The notes under the pieces were generated by a model, which had not been told where the DNA came from, searched no databases, and worked only from the letters and a program-made list of their open reading frames with translations. Shown one piece after another: positions 55,399 through 63,562 of a stretch of DNA of 64,000 nucleotides; the first letter of the stretch is position 1; every line of letters starts with the position of its first letter. The stretch spans positions 1 to 64,000 of the forward strand of contig NZ_PIPZ01000004.1 of NCBI RefSeq assembly GCF_003987045.1, read 5' to 3'. Position numbers and translations under genes: made by a program. This stretch comes from Pseudidiomarina marina (lineage in GTDB: Bacteria > Pseudomonadota > Gammaproteobacteria > Enterobacterales > Alteromonadaceae).

Positions 55399-56172
55399 TT
55401 ATTCTCCAGCACCGTTAGTTTGAGTAAAAACAGGAAGCATCAATAAATCTGGGGCAAGCTGTTTACGTGCCACGCGAATTGCTTCTTGCACGTTGCTTGC
55501 ATAGCTTGAATCGAGTGGTTGCCATTCACGCTGCTGTTGATTCCAAACGCCCATGGTTGAACCATCGCGCGTTTTATAAAGCAACACAGTGCGGCCCATA
55601 CGCAAGAATTCGACATCTTGGCTTTGCCCATCAACGGTCATTTCGCCGTTATATGCTTCAATGTTGCGGCCGTAATCGGCTTCAATTTGGAAAGCTTCCA
55701 TCACGCGACGGAACTTCTCAGACACATCCACGTCAGCTCGATCCATCAAATCACGTAAACTAGCAACACGTTCAGCGCGCTCTTCCGGTAAGAATGGCAC
55801 GTCTAATTCGACGAATTTGGCAAGGCTGTCAATCATGCGCAGCATGAGCGGGGTAATTTGACGCTCCACCACGCTCACTTCATCAATTGAGCTGTTGAGT
55901 TCGTCTTTCTCGACTAATTGCGCATCAAGTTGCTTCTGCAGTTGCTGGGTATATACCTCAAGCCCCTGAATTTGGCGGGTGATTTGTTTATATTGCTGAA
56001 TACGCTCTTGCGTAGAATCAGCAATTTTTTCAACCGTTAATTGAGATGATTTGGCTGCTGCATTGATTTTATCGGCAGCATCAACTACCGGCTCTAGCGA
56101 CTGCTCTTGCGCAAAAACGGGCGCACTGGCAAAAGCCAGGAGAATCACTGAAGAAATTAAGGAATGCTTCAT
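55399..56172 (-). CDS. DUF3450 exported coiled-coil protein
   Basis: 257 residues. Signal peptide to about 21 (SAPVFAQE), a coiled coil over about 35-105 (ERIQQYKQITRQIQGLEVYTQQLQ in part) and a globular C-terminal domain with YNGEMTVDGQ and FLRMGRTVLLYKT. DUF3450 proteins are found at the head of TtpC-type TonB operons; their function is not established. First gene of the operon, downstream of a Pho box. Confidence 0.9.
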   Translation of the reverse strand: MKHSLISSVILLAFASAPVFAQEQSLEPVVDAADKINAAAKSSQLTVEKIADSTQERIQQYKQITRQIQGLEVYTQQLQKQLDAQLVEKDELNSSIDEVSVVERQITPLMLRMIDSLAKFVELDVPFLPEERAERVASLRDLMDRADVDVSEKFRRVMEAFQIEADYGRNIEAYNGEMTVDGQSQDVEFLRMGRTVLLYKTRDGSTMGVWNQQQREWQPLDSSYASNVQEAIRVARKQLAPDLLMLPVFTQTNGAGE

Positions 56173-56208
56173 AACAATACCTTGCGCATCTAATGAATGA
56201 TGCTGGGC

Positions 56209-56242
56209 AAGATACTGCAGTTATGTGACAGCTTGGTGACTG
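56209..56242 (-). promoter_or_regulatory. Pho box and -10 of the DUF3450-TtpC-TonB operon
   Basis: CAGTCACCAAGCTGTCAC on the minus strand (56225-56242) matches 15 of 18 PhoB-site positions. TATCTT (56209-56214), a good -10, follows after exactly 10 bases. Further TGTCA half-sites lie upstream. Confidence 0.7.
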
Positions 56243-56253
56243 TAATGTGTCAG

Positions 56254-57534
56254 TTATGTGTCATTATGACGGTTTTGTTTGATTTCTGTGACCATCTCGC
56301 GCATATCAACCCCACTTGGGTGCTGGAATACGCGTAAACCAAACTCAGGGAGAATGGATATCAGGTGGTCAAAAATATCCGACTGAATGCCTTCGTAGGC
56401 AACCCACTCGGTTGTCGCGGTAAAGCAATATACTTCGAGCGGTAACCCGTCCGCCGTCGGATTCAGCTGACGCACCATCATCGTCATCTCTTGGTGAATG
56501 TGCTGGTGGTTTTTCAAATACTGCAACACATAGGCTCTAAACGTACCGATATTACTAATACGACGCGTATTAACCGGCTCTTTGCCTTCTTCTTTTAGCT
56601 GTTGGTTCCAATCATCAATCTCTTGCTGCTTATTTTTTAAGTAATCTTTTAATAAGCGAAAACGATGGAGCTTTTCTTCTTCGTCTTTTGATAAGAAATG
56701 CACACTATTTTGATCGATCATCAGGCTACGTTTAATTCGCCGTCCACCAGACTCTTGCATACCCCGCCAGTTTTTAAACGGATCAGAGATAAAGCGCTTG
56801 GTTGGAATAGTTGATATGGTCTTATCCCAGTTCTGCACTTTGACCGTGTGCAAGGCAATATCTTTTACATCGCCGTCGACATTAAGGTTTGGCATTTCAA
56901 CCCAGTCACCGACCCGGATAATATCATTGGAGGTAATTTGAACACTGGCGACAAGCGATAAGAGCGTATCTTGAAAAACCAACATCAATACTGCGGCCAT
57001 CGCACCAAGACCTGACAGCAAGATAACCGGCGAACGGTCAATTAAGGCAGCGACAATAAGAATGGCGGCAACAGCGTAAATCGCAATTTTTACAACCTGA
57101 ATATACCCTTTGATTGGCTTTTCGTGGGCATCAGGCTGTCGTTCATACAAGATATTTACTACTGTCAATACGCCACTAATTGCACGTGCAATGGTTAACA
57201 CCACAAAAGCATTGCACACATTGCTGACAACAATCGTGAGTTCTTCTGGCAGGTTAGGAACTGAGCTTATGCCATAAGAGATAACAAGGGCTGGTACCAC
57301 ATTAGCTAAACGCGCGATGATGTTGCGTTCAAATAACTGACGATCTTTACCTGCAGGCGTGTAGGACAGTGCTGTCATTGCCCCACGCATGAGTATTTTT
57401 TTGACGACAAAATTCGCAATCCACGCTGCAACTAGTAATAAGGCTAATTTGACCATGGTGTCGATGTCGGCATGTTGCGACAACCATTCTTGCCAACTTT
57501 CGAGTTGCTCTTGCATGTTTGTTATGACGTCCAT
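56254..57534 (-). CDS. MscS-family mechanosensitive channel (YbdG-like)
   Basis: 426 residues from ATG 57534 (MDVITNMQEQ); an ATG at 57597 adds a non-conserved segment. Five or so membrane helices, then the MscS pore/beta domain (AAVLMLVFQDTLLSLVAS and VGDWVEMPNLNVDGDV) with an insert of the YbdG type (RFISDPFKNWRGM). Relieves turgor on osmotic down-shock. Function is by family. Confidence 0.88.
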   Translation of the reverse strand: MDVITNMQEQLESWQEWLSQHADIDTMVKLALLLVAAWIANFVVKKILMRGAMTALSYTPAGKDRQLFERNIIARLANVVPALVISYGISSVPNLPEELTIVVSNVCNAFVVLTIARAISGVLTVVNILYERQPDAHEKPIKGYIQVVKIAIYAVAAILIVAALIDRSPVILLSGLGAMAAVLMLVFQDTLLSLVASVQITSNDIIRVGDWVEMPNLNVDGDVKDIALHTVKVQNWDKTISTIPTKRFISDPFKNWRGMQESGGRRIKRSLMIDQNSVHFLSKDEEEKLHRFRLLKDYLKNKQQEIDDWNQQLKEEGKEPVNTRRISNIGTFRAYVLQYLKNHQHIHQEMTMMVRQLNPTADGLPLEVYCFTATTEWVAYEGIQSDIFDHLISILPEFGLRVFQHPSGVDMREMVTEIKQNRHNDT

Positions 57535-57662
57535 CTTTGCTCTTACCTTCAGCCTTTGAAGAGCCCCTAACATAGCCCAACAAGCTGCTTTTCTCAATCT
57601 TTCTCATATTGCGAACAAAGTTAATTTACAGTACCTTGTGTGAAAGCTTTCAAGGACTTTCA

Positions 57663-59393
57663 ATGACGACGTCGAGTATTTCAAAATCCCTTCTTACCAA
57701 CGTACTTTCAGTCTATTTCGTATTGACTCTGATTGTGACGTCGGTGCAAGTTGTGGGGGAATATTACGACACCAAAAATATGTTGGTTCAGGAGCTGCAC
57801 AATCAACAAAGCACGTTTAGCCATTCTTTGGCGCGCTCGCTGTGGGAATACAATACGCCACAAATTGAAGCCATTGCGGACGGCCTTATCAATATTCCGG
57901 CGATAGCAGGATTGGTGATTCGTGATGATACTGGGCGTATTGTTAGCCAACTGGGGCGCACCCCGCCGCTTCGCGCCTTTCCTACTATATCGGCAGATAG
58001 TTACGAACTACCCGAGCGCGATGGTGTATTTGGTTACTACTCCAAATTAGTGTTTGAGTTTTCTGGTGATTCAACCCAGGTTGGCGATGTGACACTTTAC
58101 ACCACCCGTGATATTGCCATTCAGCGCATTAAAGTAAGTCTTTACTTCATTATCGGCTCAGCGATTGTCAAAAGTACCTTTTTAATCATGCTGTTTAGCG
58201 TGGCGTTTCATCGCATGTTGAATCGCCCCATGCGTGATTTAATCAGTCAAATTCAAAACTTCCGACTCGACGATCTTGAACATTCAAAATTACACATTCG
58301 TAGCCTACGAAACACGGAGTTTTTGCTACTTGAGCGTGCTTATAACCAACTGGTCGAGAATCTCAAAGAGTACCAAGAAGATCTTGATAGAGCGCAGAAG
58401 CAGCTGTTGCATGTGAATCAAAAGTTGGATGAGCAAAATGGTATTCTCGAGCAAGAAGTGGCACGTAAAACCAGTAATCTCAGTCGCGTTCTGGTTGACT
58501 TGGAACGGCAAAAAAATGACCTCGAGTTACGGCAAGACACACTGGAAAACGAAATTCGCCAACGACGTGTGGTTGAAACCGATTTGCGCGAAATTAATAC
58601 GCGCCTTCAAGAGTCGCTCAGTGCGCTTGAACGCACCCAAGATCAACTGATTGAATCAGAGAAGATGGCTTCTCTCGGTGGTCTCGTTGCCGGTATCACG
58701 CACGACGTCAACACCCCAATTGGCATCTCGGTCACGGCGGCAACATATATTCGTGATCAGTTAACCGAAGCCGAAGAAGCGTTGAATAAAAAGGCACTGA
58801 CCCAAGCACAGCTTACGAAGGTGTTTAAGCTCAGTAAGGAATCGCTCGATTTACTTGAAAGTAACCTAGCTCGTGCATCGGATTTAATCAGCAGCTTTAA
58901 ACAAGTTGCCGTAGACCAAACTTCTGAAGTAGTTCGCGAAATTAACATTAAAGACTACTTAAACGGTGTGATTCAAACGCTCAATCCGCGCCTAAAACCG
59001 TTTAAACCACGCATTCTGATTGAATGCCCTGATGATATTGAAATTCGCTGCCCAGCAGGTGCCTTTGCGCAGATTTTCACAAATTTAATTATCAATTCCT
59101 TGATTCACGGCTTTGAAAATAAGCAAGATGGTGAGATTGGCATTACCATTGAGCGCAACGATGACAAACTTGTGATTGATTATCGCGACAATGGGAAAGG
59201 TTTGACGCAACAGCAACTCGATCAGTTATTCGATCCGTTTTTCACCACCAAGGTACAACAAGGTGGTAGTGGTTTAGGAACACATATTATTCGAAATCTC
59301 GTGACCCAAACCCTCAACGGTACCGTTGAAGCTGAAAGTGAACCGGGACAAGGCTTAACCTACCGCATGACATTAGCGGTAACATTTATCTAA
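57663..59393 (+). CDS. Orphan membrane sensor histidine kinase
   Basis: 576 residues from ATG 57663, preceded by AAGGA. Two membrane helices (about 10-32 and 152-176) flank a periplasmic sensor; a HAMP-like linker leads to a long coiled coil (about 230-330), then MASLGGLVAGITHDVNTPIG with H347 and an HATPase with DNGKGLTQQQ and GSGLGTHII. No response regulator is encoded nearby. The input signal is unknown. Confidence 0.9.
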   Translation: MTTSSISKSLLTNVLSVYFVLTLIVTSVQVVGEYYDTKNMLVQELHNQQSTFSHSLARSLWEYNTPQIEAIADGLINIPAIAGLVIRDDTGRIVSQLGRTPPLRAFPTISADSYELPERDGVFGYYSKLVFEFSGDSTQVGDVTLYTTRDIAIQRIKVSLYFIIGSAIVKSTFLIMLFSVAFHRMLNRPMRDLISQIQNFRLDDLEHSKLHIRSLRNTEFLLLERAYNQLVENLKEYQEDLDRAQKQLLHVNQKLDEQNGILEQEVARKTSNLSRVLVDLERQKNDLELRQDTLENEIRQRRVVETDLREINTRLQESLSALERTQDQLIESEKMASLGGLVAGITHDVNTPIGISVTAATYIRDQLTEAEEALNKKALTQAQLTKVFKLSKESLDLLESNLARASDLISSFKQVAVDQTSEVVREINIKDYLNGVIQTLNPRLKPFKPRILIECPDDIEIRCPAGAFAQIFTNLIINSLIHGFENKQDGEIGITIERNDDKLVIDYRDNGKGLTQQQLDQLFDPFFTTKVQQGGSGLGTHIIRNLVTQTLNGTVEAESEPGQGLTYRMTLAVTFI

Positions 59394-59433
59394 TTCATTT
59401 CGATATCTCGAAGTTATTAATCAAGGACATAAC

Positions 59434-60339
59434 ATGTGGTTTAAGAACTTGCGAATTTATACGCTCGCAGATGATTTTGTTTTACCCGAAAACCTCGAAC
59501 AACGCCTAAGTGATCATGCTTTCCGTCCATGTGGCCGTCAAGAATTAGCAAGCTTTGGTTGGAGCTCGCCATTCGGTCAACACAGTGACGTTCTATTTCA
59601 TCAAATTGGTCACGCGTATTTATTTTGTGCGCGAAAAGAAGAAAAAGTATTGCCTGCCGCAGTAGTGAGCGCTGAAGTTGATGAAGTGGTGAATCAAATT
59701 GAGGCTGAACAGGGTCGTAAAGTTGCCGGGAAAGAGAAGCAAAACCTTAAAGAAGACATTATTCACCGACTGTTACCGCAAGCATTTACACGGTTTCGAC
59801 TAACTTGGGGCTTACTTGATACCGATTTGAATATTGTTGTTGTGGATGCGTCCGCTGCAAATCGCGCTGAAGACTTTCTCGGCATGCTTAGAAGCAGTTT
59901 TGGTTCTCTGCCAGTCAAACCATTATTTAGCGAGAATCCAAGCGAGCTTTATTTCACGCAGTGGTTAAAAGATGGCAAAGCACCGGGTAACTTCGATTTT
60001 GGTGATGAAGTTGAATTACGAGATAACAGTGATGACGGGGGTATCGTCCGTGTGCGTCAACATGCGTTGACAGGTACTGAAATTGAAACTCATCTTGCCC
60101 ATGGTAAACAAGCGACAAAAATAGGTTTAGACTGGAACGAACGTCTCACTTTTGTGCTAGAACATGATCTAGCAGTAAAACGTTTCAAGCCAACAGACTT
60201 ATTAGTTGATGAACAAGATAAGCTTGTTGATGCGACCCCAGAACAAAAAATTGATGCTGATTTTGCTCTCTTGGCTGGAGAGATCCGTGCATTTTATCCA
60301 GACCTTGTGAGCTTATTTGCCCAAAGGAACGAACAATGA
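59434..60339 (+). CDS. rdgC: Recombination-associated protein RdgC
   Basis: 301 residues, usual length. Ring-shaped DNA-binding protein that limits RecA activity. The family start MWFKNLRIYTL and the segment FGWSSPFG are present. AAGGACATAAC precedes ATG. Its stop overlaps the next gene as ATGA. Confidence 0.95.
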   Translation: MWFKNLRIYTLADDFVLPENLEQRLSDHAFRPCGRQELASFGWSSPFGQHSDVLFHQIGHAYLFCARKEEKVLPAAVVSAEVDEVVNQIEAEQGRKVAGKEKQNLKEDIIHRLLPQAFTRFRLTWGLLDTDLNIVVVDASAANRAEDFLGMLRSSFGSLPVKPLFSENPSELYFTQWLKDGKAPGNFDFGDEVELRDNSDDGGIVRVRQHALTGTEIETHLAHGKQATKIGLDWNERLTFVLEHDLAVKRFKPTDLLVDEQDKLVDATPEQKIDADFALLAGEIRAFYPDLVSLFAQRNEQ

Positions 60340-62009
60340 TTAAAACAATCCGTTTTCCACTGACTGCACTGGCAGTCAGCCTAACACTGCTCGGATGCAG
60401 CCAAGAGCCTGCACCGGTTGAAAAGGCGCAATCCGAAGCTCCGGCTGTTGAATTAGTCGCCGATGCCAAATCACGCCTCGACATCTACTACCCAATGGAC
60501 TTAACAGCTGATTTAAGCCACCTTTCTGAGCGTCAACGCCATGTGGTTGAACTGTTAATTGAAGCCTCTGAAATCATGGATGACTTATTCTGGCAGCAAG
60601 CCTATGGTGCGAGCGCAAGCAGTCTTTTGAATCGCATTAGCGACGAGAACGTGAAGAATTTTGCGGCAATCAATTACGGCCCATGGGATCGTTTAAATAA
60701 CGACAAGCCATTCTTAACTGGATTTGGTGAGAAGCCAGCCGGTGCCAATTTCTATCCGTCTAATATGACCAAAGAAGAGTTCGAACAAGCCGAATTTGAA
60801 GGCAAAATCGACCTTTACACTCTGGTTCGTCGCAACGATCAAGGTGAGCTTTACGCGGTCCCATACAATGAGGCATACCGTACACAGTTAGAGAAAGCTG
60901 CAGGGTTATTACGCGAGGCCGCTGAGTTTGCTGAAGACGAAGGTTTCAAAAACTATCTCACCATGCGTGCTGATGCGTTTTTGAGTAATGAATATCAACC
61001 TTCTGACTTCGCTTGGATGGATATGACCAACAATGCGATTGACGTGGTGATTGGCCCTATTGAAAGCTATGAAGATCAACTTTATGGCTATCGTGCCGCG
61101 TTCGAGTCTTATGTGCTGATTAAAGATCTCGAATGGAGTGAAAAGTTAGCGGTGTATGCGCAGTACTTACCTGAGCTACAACAGAATCTTCCGGTACCAG
61201 CTGAGTACAAAGCCGAAGTGCCTGGCGCAGGTGCACAGCTCAATGCTTATGATGTGGTTTATTATGCCGGTCACTCGAATGCCGGAAGTAAGACTATCGC
61301 CATCAACTTGCCAAATGACGAAGAAGTGCAGTTACAAAAAGGCACGCGTCGATTACAGCTGAAAAACGCCATGCGCGCGAAGTTCGACGCAATCATGTTA
61401 CCGATTGCCGACGAACTCATTGTGCCTGAGCAACGCCAGCACATTACCTTTGATGCGTTCTTCGCCAATACCATGTTCCATGAAGTTGCACACGGTCTTG
61501 GTATCAAAAACTTGGTTGGCCAATCTGGCACAGTGCGTGAAGCGCTTAAAGAACATGCTTCAGCGCTAGAGGAAGGCAAAGCCGACATTCTAGGTTTGTA
61601 TATGGTCACTCAGTTGTTAGAAGCTGGCGTGATAACTGAAGGCGTTCTAGAGGATTACTACACCACGTTCTTAGCGGGTATCTTTCGCTCGGTTCGTTTT
61701 GGTGCCTCAAGTGCACACGGCAAAGCAAACATGATTCGCTTTAATTACTTTGAACAAGCCGGTGCGTTTTCACGCAACGAGCAAGGTCAGTATTCCGTGA
61801 ATATGGATGCCATGCGCGCCGCCATGAATAGTTTGTCAGAGAAAATTTTAACCCTTCAAGGTGACGGCGATTACCAAGGTGTTGGCGAACTCTTTGATAC
61901 CATGGGCAACATTAGTCCGCAGTTACAAGCTGATTTAGATCGCTTGTCGGCTGCCGACATTCCTGTGGATATTACTTTCCGCCAAGGTAAGAGTGTTCTA
62001 GGTCTTTAA
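60336..62009 (+). CDS. M49-like zinc peptidase lipoprotein (dipeptidyl-peptidase III family)
   Basis: 557 residues. Lipoprotein signal with lipobox LLGC (Cys21). The zinc motif is HEVAH (H382, E383, H386), followed by LEEGKAD (E412/E413) as the third-ligand segment, the arrangement of family M49. Most M49 enzymes have a six-residue HExxGH motif; the five-residue form here is known from some bacterial members. Probably a surface or periplasmic peptidase. Translationally coupled to rdgC. A diverged copy of its last 20 codons lies at 63429-63485. Confidence 0.88.
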   Translation: MIKTIRFPLTALAVSLTLLGCSQEPAPVEKAQSEAPAVELVADAKSRLDIYYPMDLTADLSHLSERQRHVVELLIEASEIMDDLFWQQAYGASASSLLNRISDENVKNFAAINYGPWDRLNNDKPFLTGFGEKPAGANFYPSNMTKEEFEQAEFEGKIDLYTLVRRNDQGELYAVPYNEAYRTQLEKAAGLLREAAEFAEDEGFKNYLTMRADAFLSNEYQPSDFAWMDMTNNAIDVVIGPIESYEDQLYGYRAAFESYVLIKDLEWSEKLAVYAQYLPELQQNLPVPAEYKAEVPGAGAQLNAYDVVYYAGHSNAGSKTIAINLPNDEEVQLQKGTRRLQLKNAMRAKFDAIMLPIADELIVPEQRQHITFDAFFANTMFHEVAHGLGIKNLVGQSGTVREALKEHASALEEGKADILGLYMVTQLLEAGVITEGVLEDYYTTFLAGIFRSVRFGASSAHGKANMIRFNYFEQAGAFSRNEQGQYSVNMDAMRAAMNSLSEKILTLQGDGDYQGVGELFDTMGNISPQLQADLDRLSAADIPVDITFRQGKSVLGL

Positions 62010-62019
62010 TAGATTGAAG

Positions 62020-62042
62020 GGAGCCAAGATATTTGGCTCCCT
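62020..62042 (+). terminator. Terminator after the M49-like peptidase gene
   Basis: GGGAGCCAA (62020-62028) pairs with TTGGCTCCC (62034-62042) over GATAT and is followed by TTTT. Confidence 0.88.
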
Positions 62043-62065
62043 TTTCCTGCCGTTTTGTTCATGAT

Positions 62066-62296
62066 TCACGCGCGCTCAAATTTATTCACAAACCAGTAAA
62101 GCGCAGCACTCGGTATTCCTGAAACGAGTGTTAAAACGAACCAAAAAAAACCATTCAATAAATAAATATCCTTACCTGCTCTTCGGGTAGCAAGCGCATT
62201 TGAATAAACGGCAATGGCTAATACAACATGAACTGTGGCTGTAAGCAGTAGATAAAAAATACCAAGGCCTGAAGTAAAAGAATGTTCTAAAACCAT
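62066..62296 (-). CDS. Small inner-membrane protein, unknown function
   Basis: 76 residues with two hydrophobic helices (about 12-34 and 48-70) and a short basic loop (TRRAGKD) between them. Has the look of PLDc_N/DUF-type small membrane proteins, often near toxins or exported proteins, but I do not recognise it. Its ATG lies about 18 bp from the end of the next gene upstream (62315), so they may be cotranscribed. Confidence 0.6.
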   Translation of the reverse strand: MVLEHSFTSGLGIFYLLLTATVHVVLAIAVYSNALATRRAGKDIYLLNGFFWFVLTLVSGIPSAALYWFVNKFERA

Positions 62297-62314
62297 CTAC
62301 ATTTCCTTTTGCGA

Positions 62315-63274
62315 TTAATTACAACTGTATGAACAAAGATATTTTCCATCGCCTGAATATCTACATGATGTGAAAAATGTATTATTCGTACACACTGTAC
62401 CTGAAAACTCAACGTTAAAATAAGAACCGTAGTTCTGAAATCCATTAAAACTACTGAGACTTCCGAAATTAAAGTTTCCTGAGAACTCGCTCTCTTCCGT
62501 CGGTATTTGATTATTTTCGCAATCGAATGCACTACCCTCTACTACCTCAAATGTATTTCCATCTCCCGATATGATTACATCAGCAACCCCCCCATCGGGA
62601 AAGTTTATCGTTTGAGGTAACCCAAATAAACTTCCCTCTACAGAGAGAGAAAAGGCACCTGAACCTGTTGTAAATGTAATGTTCGCTTTGCTTAGGAAGT
62701 TATTCCAAGTGTTTATGAATGATTGACTCACCGGATACCATTGAAGCATTTTGTCAAATACATTTTTTCTAAATTGGGAGTCTAATATAAATTCGTAAAC
62801 TCCTTTATCCGAAGCTTTGCATGATTTCCCGTTGTTTCCCGACGTATAATTCGCTATTTCTCGAAAAACTTTAGATTCCTTCGGTGATGACCCTAGCCCT
62901 GAGACACTAACTGACGATATGAGATCGCTCAGCATATTAGGTGATGACTCAAACTCAGCAATTAAATTTCTTCTTGATTCAAAAAACTCCTGAACAGCTA
63001 ACTTCACATCTTCTCCCGTTTCGAGCCCACTTACGCGCTGCCAACCAAGCTCCATGTCAATGTGGACTCGATACAAAAATAGTTTCTCAGTCTTTAAGTC
63101 TATTACATAATGCGAAGATAATTCTCTAAAGGGGTTAATCTTATATGCATTTTCAAGAACTCTAGATTTATGCTCTTCAACTGAACAAGCGTTACACTCT
63201 AGTAAATAAGGTGATGCGAGAGCCTCATTTAGTAAAGTCACTGTAAAGGCAATTAGAATAAATAACTTTCTCAT
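62315..63274 (-). CDS. Exported Cys-containing hypothetical protein
   Basis: 319 residues. Signal peptide MRKLFILIAFTVTLLNEALAS; the mature part begins with ECNAC and ends with several cysteines (SCRYSGD, LCSYSCN), so disulfides are likely in the periplasm or outside the cell. The middle is rich in Ser, Gly and Asn. AT-rich compared with neighbours. No family recognised. With the 76-residue gene it forms a two-gene insert next to the peptidase gene. Confidence 0.7.
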   Translation of the reverse strand: MRKLFILIAFTVTLLNEALASPYLLECNACSVEEHKSRVLENAYKINPFRELSSHYVIDLKTEKLFLYRVHIDMELGWQRVSGLETGEDVKLAVQEFFESRRNLIAEFESSPNMLSDLISSVSVSGLGSSPKESKVFREIANYTSGNNGKSCKASDKGVYEFILDSQFRKNVFDKMLQWYPVSQSFINTWNNFLSKANITFTTGSGAFSLSVEGSLFGLPQTINFPDGGVADVIISGDGNTFEVVEGSAFDCENNQIPTEESEFSGNFNFGSLSSFNGFQNYGSYFNVEFSGTVCTNNTFFTSCRYSGDGKYLCSYSCN

Positions 63275-63323
63275 TGTTCATTCCTTTTCTTATAATATTG
63301 AAAGATCAGACTAAATACTCGTG

Positions 63324-63485
63324 ATGGACATTTCAAATAAATTCACATACCTCATAAATACCTACAATGATCCTTTTAAAACTATAAATTTTCTAACATC
63401 ACATATTAGCCATCTTTCATGTGAAATTAGCGACATTCCTGTAGATACTACTTTTCGCCAAGTTAATTGCGTACTTGGAGCGTAA
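63324..63485 (+). pseudogene. Remnant carrying a second copy of the M49 peptidase C-terminus
   Basis: A 53-codon frame. Its last 19 residues, SDIPVDTTFRQVNCVLGA, match ADIPVDITFRQGKSVLGL at the end of the peptidase gene (61957-62009). 32 of 37 bases agree over the core, and most differences are in third codon positions. The upstream part (MDISNKFTYLINTYND...) does not match and is probably random. Read as the displaced or foreign end of a peptidase gene left after an insertion or duplication. Confidence 0.6.
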
Positions 63486-63562
63486 CCACCAGTCTTAGCT
63501 AATGGTCTTGAGTAAAGCACTGCGCACTGGTTCCATTAATATGCTAAATAAGTGAGAGATTT

